From an uncultured Fibrobacter sp. (GTDB taxonomy: Bacteria; Fibrobacterota; Fibrobacteria; Fibrobacterales; Fibrobacteraceae): a stretch of DNA of 22,306 nt. Below are positions 14,249 through 21,207 of this stretch, in pieces (position 1 is the first letter of the stretch; each line of letters opens with the position of its first letter). The notes under the pieces were generated by a model. That model worked only from the letters and a program-made list of their open reading frames with translations. It made no database searches and was not told the origin of the DNA. The stretch lies in NCBI RefSeq assembly GCF_937877005.1, contig NZ_CALEFV010000066.1, forward strand, positions 1-22,306, read 5' to 3'. Made by a program: the position numbers and the translations under genes.

Positions 14249-14279
14249 GGCCCGACCGCAAAATGCGGTCGGGTCTTTT
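14249..14279 (+). terminator. Intrinsic terminator of the rpsO-pnp operon
   Basis: The perfect 10-bp stem CCCGACCGCA/TGCGGTCGGG with loop AAA (14251-14273) is followed by TCTTTT. It begins 20 nt after the pnp stop codon. Confidence 0.95.
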
Positions 14280-14361
14280 GTAATTTTTCCATAACATTTG
14301 TTGAATATTGTTATAATTTGTTAAAAAATATATAGTTATATATGGTGTTCGGGTTTCAAAT

Positions 14362-16068
14362 ATGGCAATCGTTTATCTATTCTTCCTTTGCATTCTTGCT
14401 GCATTGAATTTTATCCTTTCGTATAAGGTAAATCCAAAACAGTATGGATCATTCCTTCTGCTATTTTTTGCCGTTTTTGTAGCCTGTTTTGGCCATCTCT
14501 TTATAGCGCTTTCAACCAACACGGACCAAGTCATACTCGCAAACAAACTAAACTACGTTGGAGGAATCTTCCTTCCCGTACTTACATTTGACATCAGTCT
14601 TGCTGTCTGCAATATCCGGACCCCGTCCTGGGTACATACCTTACTGCTTTCTTTCAGTTTCGTGGTCCTCGCCCTATCCGCAACGGTCGGATTCAACGAC
14701 ATCTACTACAAGACCGTTGAATTCGTAAGCAACGATGGCGCCGGCAACTACATAGCAACCTATGGTCCGGGCCACGATGTTTTCAACATCATGCTTTTCA
14801 GCTTCATCATTGCTAACATCAGCCTGATCATTTACGCCTTCATCAAAAAACGGAACGTTCCCTTTAAGAGTCTCATCGCCCTTTCGCTCATCGAAGCAGC
14901 AACCATATTCTCTTTTTTCCTTTCACGCTTCTTGGAAAGCGACACCCTGGTCATGCCGGCTCTCTACGTTTTCGACCAGTTCATGCTGCTCTACATCTGT
15001 TACAGAAGCAGACGCTACGATGTCTCCCTCACCATATTGAATGTTCTCGAAGAAAGCAACACCAGCGGTTACATATCCATTTCCTCGAACCAGGAATTTC
15101 TTGGAGGAAACGATATTGCATACAAGCTATTCCCCGATTTCAACGAATGCCGAGTAGACCATATTCCCCGAATGAATTCCCAAATCGTGAATTTCTTTAT
15201 GTCGTGGGCCAAGGAAAACTACAATCGAAAAGCTCAATCCGAAAAAGCTTTCGAACAGGGGTCCATCCATTACAAGTGCACACTGAAAACGGTTCCACTT
15301 TCTCGCGGGGAACACATCAACCTTTTCAAGATTAAGGATGACACCAAGCTACACCGCTATGTCAAAATGCTCGGTAGCAGCAATGTTCGTATGGAGATGA
15401 TGCTCCGCGATAACGCTTCGCAAATGAGGGCGCTCCAGGAACAGATGATTGTCGGCATGGCAAACATGGTAGAAAGCAGAGACAGCAACACGGGCGGCCA
15501 CATCAAGCGCACTAGCCGCGTCGTAGCGATTCTTGTCGATATTCTCCGGGCAGATTCCCATCTCGACTATTCCGAAGAATTCTACACATCACTCGTATCC
15601 GCAGCACCGATGCACGACCTGGGCAAGATTGCCATCGACGACCGCATCTTGAGAAAACCGGGCCGGTTCACGCCAGAAGAATACGAGGAAATGAAGAGTC
15701 ATCCAGAAAAGGGTGCAAAAATCGTAGAGAACCTGCTCGTCGGTGTTGAATCGCCATACTTCGTACAGATAGCCAAGAATGTCGCCTGGTATCACCACGA
15801 GCGTTTTGACGGGAATGGATACCCCAAGGGTCTCAAGGGAACAGACATTCCTTTCGAGGCACGCGTCATGGCTGTCGCCGACGTTTACGACGCACTGGTC
15901 AGTAAGCGCTGCTACAAGGAAAAATTCTCTTTCGAGGACGCCTACGATATCATTATCGAAGGCATGGGCACACAGTTCGATCCGTCCCTCAAGGAATGCT
16001 TCATCAAGAGCCGCGAAAAACTCGAAGAATACTATAGAAGCTCAGATGACATGAAGCACGAATCCTAG
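14362..16068 (+). CDS. Membrane HD-GYP domain protein (predicted cyclic-di-GMP phosphodiesterase) with N-terminal 7TM sensor region
   Basis: The 568-residue protein starts with about seven hydrophobic segments (residues 2-20, 30-50, 64-83, 91-110, 140-161, 168-190, 196-213), matching the 7TM region found at the N-terminus of some histidine kinases (PF16927). A linker with possible PAS-like character (220-330) and a short coiled coil (340-365) lead to the HD-GYP domain (about 366-560). Metal and catalytic residues are intact: E371, H380 (GGHIKR), H418-D419 and K422 (MHDLGK), H447, H478-H479 and the GYP loop (GNGYPKGLKG, G486-P488). It should hydrolyse cyclic-di-GMP in response to a membrane or ligand signal; the signal is unknown. 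The AT-rich 80 bp before the ATG has no clear Shine-Dalgarno sequence and several alternative -10-like stretches. It appears to be monocistronic, between the pnp terminator and ispG. Confidence 0.92.
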   Translation: MAIVYLFFLCILAALNFILSYKVNPKQYGSFLLLFFAVFVACFGHLFIALSTNTDQVILANKLNYVGGIFLPVLTFDISLAVCNIRTPSWVHTLLLSFSFVVLALSATVGFNDIYYKTVEFVSNDGAGNYIATYGPGHDVFNIMLFSFIIANISLIIYAFIKKRNVPFKSLIALSLIEAATIFSFFLSRFLESDTLVMPALYVFDQFMLLYICYRSRRYDVSLTILNVLEESNTSGYISISSNQEFLGGNDIAYKLFPDFNECRVDHIPRMNSQIVNFFMSWAKENYNRKAQSEKAFEQGSIHYKCTLKTVPLSRGEHINLFKIKDDTKLHRYVKMLGSSNVRMEMMLRDNASQMRALQEQMIVGMANMVESRDSNTGGHIKRTSRVVAILVDILRADSHLDYSEEFYTSLVSAAPMHDLGKIAIDDRILRKPGRFTPEEYEEMKSHPEKGAKIVENLLVGVESPYFVQIAKNVAWYHHERFDGNGYPKGLKGTDIPFEARVMAVADVYDALVSKRCYKEKFSFEDAYDIIIEGMGTQFDPSLKECFIKSREKLEEYYRSSDDMKHES

Positions 16069-16099
16069 CGTTCTAGTCACTCTGATTACAGCACTTTGG

Positions 16100-16130
16100 T
16101 TGCCGTAGCACAAGCCTTTTTCTATCTTTG
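16100..16130 (+). promoter_or_regulatory. Promoter of ispG (TTGCCG, 17 nt, TATCTTTG), leaderless type
   Basis: TTGCCG at 16100-16105 and TATCTTTG at 16123-16130 are separated by 17 nt, and the element ends exactly 5 nt before the ATG at 16136. It is the best promoter in the window and shares TTGCCG and the spacer end GCCTTTTTC with the DUF4416 promoter. Confidence 0.7.
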
Positions 16131-16135
16131 GGCGC

Positions 16136-17875
16136 ATGACCAAGTTTAGCGAATTCCCGTATGTTGCCGACCGTTTCAACGCCGTCCGCAGGGAAACTGT
16201 ACAAGTCCGCGTTGGCGAGGCTTTGATAGGGGGCAACGCCCCCATTTTAGTTCAGTCCATGACCACCACCAAGCCCAAAGACGTCGAAAAGACGGTGGCC
16301 GAGACTTTGGCCCTCGCCAAGGTGGGCTGTGGCCTGGTTCGCATTACCGCTCCGACATTTGCAGATGCAGCCGCCCTCGAAGAAGTGATGAAGCGTGTAC
16401 GCGCCGCCGGTTGCACGGTGCCGGTTTCCGCCGACATCCACTTCCAGCCGAAGGCCGCGTTCGAGGCGCTCAAGTGGGTGGAAAAGGTCCGCATCAATCC
16501 GGGTAACTTTGTCGACACGGGCATTTTGACACTCGACCAGCAGACGGACAAGTCGTTCGACGAGGGCAAGGAAAAGGTTGCCGAAGCCTTTACGCCGTTT
16601 GTGCAGGAGGCCAAGCGCCTGGGACGCGCCATCCGCATCGGCGTGAACCACGGTTCGCTTGCGGCCCGTATGATTTACCGCTATGGCGACACGGTGGAAG
16701 GCATGGTGGAAAGCGCCATGGAATACCTGGCCGTGTGCGAAGCCGAACATTTTGACCAGGTTGTTTTGAGCCTCAAGAGCAGCAACCCGCGGGTGGCGAT
16801 TGCCGCCTACCGCATGCTCGCCGCCCGCATTAAGCAGGAAGGCTTCAAGCCGTACCCGTTCCACGTGGGCGTGACCGAAGCGGGCGCGGGTGCCGACGGA
16901 CGCTTGAAGTCTGCGGCCGGCATCGGCGCACTCCTGCTCGATGGCCTTGCAGATACCATCCGCGTATCACTCACCGAAGATCCGGTGGCCGAAGTCCCGG
17001 TAGCACAGGAACTTATCAAGGCCTGCGCGTTGCCTGCTGCACCGACCGCCTACAACGTGCCGGTGCTTGAAAAAGACCCGTACCACTACGAACGCCGCGA
17101 GACCGAAGTCGTGAAGGTTTCGGGCGTAGAAATCGGTGGTTCTCATCCGGTGAAGGTCGGCGTGAAGGCCGACGCGATTGCACTAACGGGCGAACGCCGC
17201 AACGCTGAATTTGCGCTGCCGAGTCTGGATGCCGCCCCCGTGGTGCAGTTCAAGGATGCGATGGATATCGCGGGGTTCGCCGCAAATCCGGCGAGCGTGC
17301 CTGCGGGTTCCGTGTTCTGCTATACCGGCGCCGAGATGGTTTCGGGCGTACGCGCCCTTGCCGCTGCTCTCGAAGCAGCGGGTCGCCAAGACCCCATTCT
17401 GCTTTACGCGAAAATTAATGATTCCGAACGCGAGACGCTCCGCGTGTCCGCCGACATCGGAAGCCTGGTGACAGACGGTCTTGGCGACGCCGTCGTGATT
17501 GACGGCTACAAGGGCGCTAAGGAAAGCGTGCTCCTTGCATTCGACATTCTGCAGGCCGCCTACTGCCGCCGCAGCAAGACGAACTTCATCAGCTGCCCGA
17601 GCTGCGGCCGCACCCTCTACGACATCCAGCAGGTGATGGGCAAGATCAAGGCCCGCTTCGGACACCTCTCCGACATTTCCATCGGCATCATGGGCTGCAT
17701 CGTGAACGGCCCGGGTGAAATGGCCGATGCCGACTTCGGTTACGTGGGTGGTGGCCCTGGCCGCATTACGCTCTTCGAAGGCAAGACGGCGGTCAAGAAG
17801 AACATCCCCGAAGAAGACGCCATCGAGGAACTCGTGAATTTGATCAAGGAAAGAGGCAGATGGCAGGAACCTTAA
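16136..17875 (+). CDS. ispG: 4-hydroxy-3-methylbut-2-enyl diphosphate synthase, long (three-domain) form
   Basis: The 579-residue iron-sulfur enzyme makes HMBPP from MEcPP, the penultimate step of the MEP isoprenoid pathway. The N-terminal TIM barrel (about 20-280) shows ILVQSMTTTKPKDVE (37-51), VPVSADIHF, KVRINPGNF and VGVTEAGAG. An insertion domain fills about 300-480, as in the long IspG of Chlamydiae, Bacteroidota and plants; E. coli-type enzymes lack it and have about 370 residues. The C-terminal domain holds the cluster: C487 and C490 (SCPSCGRTL), C521 and E528 (MGCIVNGPGEM). The ATG at 16136 is preceded by a near-consensus promoter ending 5 nt upstream and no Shine-Dalgarno sequence, so the mRNA is probably leaderless. 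serA follows after 130 bp. Confidence 0.96.
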   Translation: MTKFSEFPYVADRFNAVRRETVQVRVGEALIGGNAPILVQSMTTTKPKDVEKTVAETLALAKVGCGLVRITAPTFADAAALEEVMKRVRAAGCTVPVSADIHFQPKAAFEALKWVEKVRINPGNFVDTGILTLDQQTDKSFDEGKEKVAEAFTPFVQEAKRLGRAIRIGVNHGSLAARMIYRYGDTVEGMVESAMEYLAVCEAEHFDQVVLSLKSSNPRVAIAAYRMLAARIKQEGFKPYPFHVGVTEAGAGADGRLKSAAGIGALLLDGLADTIRVSLTEDPVAEVPVAQELIKACALPAAPTAYNVPVLEKDPYHYERRETEVVKVSGVEIGGSHPVKVGVKADAIALTGERRNAEFALPSLDAAPVVQFKDAMDIAGFAANPASVPAGSVFCYTGAEMVSGVRALAAALEAAGRQDPILLYAKINDSERETLRVSADIGSLVTDGLGDAVVIDGYKGAKESVLLAFDILQAAYCRRSKTNFISCPSCGRTLYDIQQVMGKIKARFGHLSDISIGIMGCIVNGPGEMADADFGYVGGGPGRITLFEGKTAVKKNIPEEDAIEELVNLIKERGRWQEP

Positions 17876-17877
17876 AG

Positions 17878-17980
17878 AATTGACAATGGATAATTGATAA
17901 TGAATAATTGTTATAGTCGCGGCTACGCCGCCAAATTGAATAATCATCAATCATACATTATCAATCATCAATCATTTTAA
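17878..17980. repeat. AT-rich repeat with inverted and direct copies between ispG and serA
   Basis: Arms ATTGATAATG (17893-17902) and CATTATCAAT (17956-17965) form a perfect 10-bp inverted repeat. Between them is a GC-rich hairpin GCGGC-TAC-GCCGC (17919-17931). ATCATCAATCAT occurs twice in direct orientation (17943-17954 and 17964-17975). The composition differs sharply from the flanking genes, and no coding frame is present. Confidence 0.8.
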
Positions 17981-18005
17981 CAATCATCCATAAGAGGACA
18001 ATACA

Positions 18006-19172
18006 ATGGCAACTATTAAGACGATGAACAATATTTCCAAGAAAGGCTTGAGCCTGTTTGGCTCGTTCTACCAGGTTTCCGACTCCGTCGAAAATCCGGA
18101 TGCCATCTTGGTGCGTTCCGCCCAGGTTGATACCGACAACTTTGACGGCCTGCTGGCTGTCGCCCGCGCCGGCGCTGGCGTGAACAACATCACTATCGAC
18201 AAGGCTTCCGCGAAGGGCATCTGCGTGTTCAACACCCCGGGTGCAAACGCCAACGCCGTTGCCGAGCTCGTGATGACCGTGCTCGGCATGGCCGTCCGTA
18301 ACGTGGACAAGGCTGCCGCATGGGTCAAGAACCTCGACACCACCGATCCGGACCTCGCAAAGACCGTCGAAAGCGGCAAGAAGAAGTTCGCCGGCATGGA
18401 ACTTGCAGGCAAGACTCTCGGCGTGATTGGCCTCGGCAAGATTGGTGTGCTCGTCGCTAACTATGCCCGTTGGAAGAACATGCGCGTTATCGCTTACGAA
18501 CCGTATCCCAACGCCGCCAACATGCACGAACTTTCCAACAAGGTTGAAATTGCCGACCTCGACACCGTGATCGCAAATTCCGACTTCCTCACCGTGCACG
18601 TTCCGTTCATCAAGGGCGTGACCGAGAACTTGCTCAACCGCAAGAACCTCGCCGGCTTCAAGGGCAGCTACATCATGAACTTCGCCCGCGGTGGCATTGT
18701 GGAAATGGCCCCGGTTAACGAAATGCTCGCTTCTGGCTCTCTCCAGGGCTACCTCTGCGACTTCCCGGACGCCGACCTCATCAAGAACGACAAGGTGACC
18801 TGCTTCCCGCACCTCGGCGCCTCTACCGAAGAAGCCGAAGAAAACTGCGCCGTGATGGCCGTTGAAGAATTGAAGGACTACATCGAATACGGTTGCGTCC
18901 GCAATTCCGTGAACTTCCCCGCCCTCGTCGATCACCCGCATTCCGGCGTCAAGAGCCGCGTCGTGGTCATCAACCAGGACGTTCCGAACATGATTTCCGA
19001 AATCACGAAGGTGTTCGGTGCCGAAGGCATCAACATTGCCTCGTTCAGCAACAAGAGCAACGGCAAGATCGGTTACAACCTCGTTGACGTCGAAAGCAAG
19101 GTCGATGATTCTATCATTGAAAAACTCGGCAAGCTTGACAAGGTCATCAAGGTCCGCGTGATCCACTTTTAA
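18006..19172 (+). CDS. serA: D-3-phosphoglycerate dehydrogenase
   Basis: The 388-residue NAD-dependent enzyme oxidises 3-phosphoglycerate in the first step of serine synthesis. The nucleotide-binding GLGKIG is at 142-147, substrate-side R228 in NFARGGIV and catalytic H269 in FPHLGAST. The classical glutamate of the R-E-H set is not obvious; the segment reads LCDFPDADL (250-258), as in the shorter Bacteroidota/Clostridia-type SerA. Residues about 318-388 form an ACT domain (VVVINQDVPNMISEI, GINIASFSNKS), suggesting serine feedback control. AGAGGA about 8 nt before the ATG is a good ribosome site. Codon bias indicates high expression. A Na+/serine symporter-like gene lies 2 kb downstream, so synthesis and uptake of serine are neighbours. 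Confidence 0.95.
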   Translation: MATIKTMNNISKKGLSLFGSFYQVSDSVENPDAILVRSAQVDTDNFDGLLAVARAGAGVNNITIDKASAKGICVFNTPGANANAVAELVMTVLGMAVRNVDKAAAWVKNLDTTDPDLAKTVESGKKKFAGMELAGKTLGVIGLGKIGVLVANYARWKNMRVIAYEPYPNAANMHELSNKVEIADLDTVIANSDFLTVHVPFIKGVTENLLNRKNLAGFKGSYIMNFARGGIVEMAPVNEMLASGSLQGYLCDFPDADLIKNDKVTCFPHLGASTEEAEENCAVMAVEELKDYIEYGCVRNSVNFPALVDHPHSGVKSRVVVINQDVPNMISEITKVFGAEGINIASFSNKSNGKIGYNLVDVESKVDDSIIEKLGKLDKVIKVRVIHF

Positions 19173-19192
19173 GAGGTATGGGCTATGAGGGC

Positions 19193-19301
19193 GGCGCAAG
19201 CGCCTTTGAGGTCGCTTCGCTTTGGGCTCAAATAGCTCAGAGTGAATGCCGTAAGGCATGAACGACCCCATTGCTCAAAGCCTTGCTTGCAAGGCGACCT
19301 C
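19193..19301. repeat. Compound hairpin element between serA and the acyl-CoA ligase gene
   Basis: Several perfect small hairpins are packed together: GGCG-CAAG-CGCC (19193-19204), ATGCC-GTAA-GGCAT (19246-19259) and GCCTTG-CTTG-CAAGGC (19280-19295). An outer inverted repeat GAGGTCGC (19208-19215) and GCGACCTC (19294-19301) encloses most of it and runs into the stop codon of the ligase gene. There is no T-tract on either strand. It sits between convergent genes, where a bidirectional transcription or decay barrier would be useful. Confidence 0.8.
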
Positions 19302-21075
19302 ATCCCTGGTACATCTTCTCGATTTCTTCGGCGTACCGCGCTTCAGCGACGGTGCGCCGAATTTTTAATGTAGGCGTCAAAAGCCCGGATTCTATGGTGA
19401 GTTCATCGCCAATAAGTGTCCATTTTCGGATTTGTTCCCAATGGTTCAACGACTTGTTTGTTCGCTGAACAAGCCGCTCAATAGCAACATTTATGCGGTG
19501 CGATCGCAAAGCTCTATCGACATCGAATTTTTCTTCATGATATTGCAAGAATCGCTTAGCATTAACCCTATTCAGGAAAATTAATGCTGAAACAAACTTG
19601 CGATCATTTGCAATCACGAGAGCCTGTTCCACAAGTGGGTGTCGACCGAGTTTCATCTCTATCGGATTCGGGCTAACATATTTTCCAGTACTGGTCTTGA
19701 ACAATTCCTTGAGTCGACCAGTCAGATACAGGTAACCGTCTTCGTCAAATCGCCCCTGATCCCCCGTCCTGAAGAAACCGTCTTCCGTAAAGAGATTCGC
19801 ATTCAGGTCGGGCCTGTTGCGATACCCCTTAAATACGCTATCTCCCTTGACCAGTATTTCATTTTGATCACCGATTCTAACATCCAAATGTCCCAGCGGA
19901 ATACCGACACTTCCAGGCCGGGATTGGTTTAGCTTATTGACACTCACGACAGGAGAGCATTCCGTAAGGCCATACCCTTCACATGTCTGGATACCAATAT
20001 TGAGCAAGAACCGGCATACGGACTTATCCAGGGCTCCACCACCAGAGATTAGCAATCTGAGCCGTCCACCAATGGCATCGCGCAATTTGGAGTAAACCAC
20101 TTTGTCGTAGGTTCTAAAGATAAACGACTTCTCTTTTCCCGGTTCACGTTTTTTTGCATATTCCAAGGCATGTTCAAAAACGACCTTCTTGAGACCAAAC
20201 ATTCGTTCACTTGCCGCAGTCATCGACTCATAGACCCGTTCAAGAATACGCGGAACAACAGACATAATCGTCGGTCGAACTTCCTTAATCGCTTCTGCGA
20301 CACTCTTGGGCGAATCCGCAAAATAAATCGTCAAGCCATTTAGGATATAATAGTACACCACAGCCCGTTCAAATGCATGCGCCACGGGGAGCACGATAAG
20401 AGCCACATCGGTCTTGCGTTCCAGAGGCAAGTAGCCTCGCTTGACTGCCTGCAACTGCAAAATCATATTACGGTGTGTCAGTTCTACACCCTTGGGGACA
20501 CCGGTAGATCCACTTGTATAAATAATGCTGAACAACTCATCGGGACGAATCGATTCCAACAGAGTTTCAAACCGTGCCGAATCACCGGGCTCGCGGGCAA
20601 GATTTTCGCCTTCCCTGAGCAGGTCATTCCAAAGAACGGCATTTTCAGGCATATTCTGCGACGATTCGATACAGACAACCATGCGGAATCTGGGTAAAAG
20701 ATTTCGAAGCGACGGATCGAGTTCCGCAAGGTCGTTTACCAGAAGAATCTGGACATTGGAATCTTCGCATTGGTAGATAAAATTATCGACAGAAATATTC
20801 GGAAACAGCGGAACGACCTGGGCATGGTTCAGCTGCGTCGCAACATCCGCCATGATCCATTCTGGAGAGCTATTCGCAACAATGCCAAGACACTCGCCCG
20901 CCTTCAATCCATGATTCCTAAAGGCAAGAGCCAGGAAATGAGTATGGTCGCGAAGTTCAATCCGGGAAAAGTGAATCCACTGCGAACCTTTCTTATGGAA
21001 CCAACCCGCAAAGTCCTCCCTTTCGCAGTTGATGAAAAACATCTGCGCCAAAGAAGTATAACGTAAAGTTTCCAT
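19300..21075 (-). CDS. Long-chain-fatty-acid--CoA ligase (AMP-forming)
   Basis: The 591-residue ANL-superfamily enzyme activates fatty acids through an acyl-AMP and then acyl-CoA. The ATP-binding P-loop is YTSGSTGVPKG (186-196). Other core motifs are EGYGLTECSP (366-375), the FRTGDQG hinge region (435-441) and LTGRLKEL (451-458), with TGKYVSPNPIE (463-473) near the C-terminus. The form is that of the FadD15/bubblegum-like long-chain ligases, cytoplasmic or membrane-peripheral. The ATG at 21075 is chosen over a longer frame from 21114 because GGAGG lies 4 nt upstream of it. The stop codon overlaps the outer arm of the hairpin element at 19193-19301. It diverges from the symporter gene. Chain-length preference cannot be read from sequence alone. 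Confidence 0.93.
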   Translation of the reverse strand: METLRYTSLAQMFFINCEREDFAGWFHKKGSQWIHFSRIELRDHTHFLALAFRNHGLKAGECLGIVANSSPEWIMADVATQLNHAQVVPLFPNISVDNFIYQCEDSNVQILLVNDLAELDPSLRNLLPRFRMVVCIESSQNMPENAVLWNDLLREGENLAREPGDSARFETLLESIRPDELFSIIYTSGSTGVPKGVELTHRNMILQLQAVKRGYLPLERKTDVALIVLPVAHAFERAVVYYYILNGLTIYFADSPKSVAEAIKEVRPTIMSVVPRILERVYESMTAASERMFGLKKVVFEHALEYAKKREPGKEKSFIFRTYDKVVYSKLRDAIGGRLRLLISGGGALDKSVCRFLLNIGIQTCEGYGLTECSPVVSVNKLNQSRPGSVGIPLGHLDVRIGDQNEILVKGDSVFKGYRNRPDLNANLFTEDGFFRTGDQGRFDEDGYLYLTGRLKELFKTSTGKYVSPNPIEMKLGRHPLVEQALVIANDRKFVSALIFLNRVNAKRFLQYHEEKFDVDRALRSHRINVAIERLVQRTNKSLNHWEQIRKWTLIGDELTIESGLLTPTLKIRRTVAEARYAEEIEKMYQG

Positions 21076-21207
21076 AAAGCCTCCGGGCCAAGCACAGCCG
21101 CATCTCAAATTCAAAATAGATTATTGAAGTAAAAAAAAGAACATTTATTTAAACAAAGTTGCATTTTTTTCTAAATATTAAAGCAATAAAGAAAGTGAAG
21201 GTCTTCA

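Noticed and set aside
16247..17950. Minus-strand open frames antisense to ispG (205 and 255 codons)
   Set aside because: They lie inside a complete ispG with all cluster ligands and have no ribosome site or family motif.
17961..19271. Minus-strand open frame of 436 codons antisense to serA
   Set aside because: It is a shadow of serA for the same reason, and it runs through the hairpin and repeat elements on both sides.
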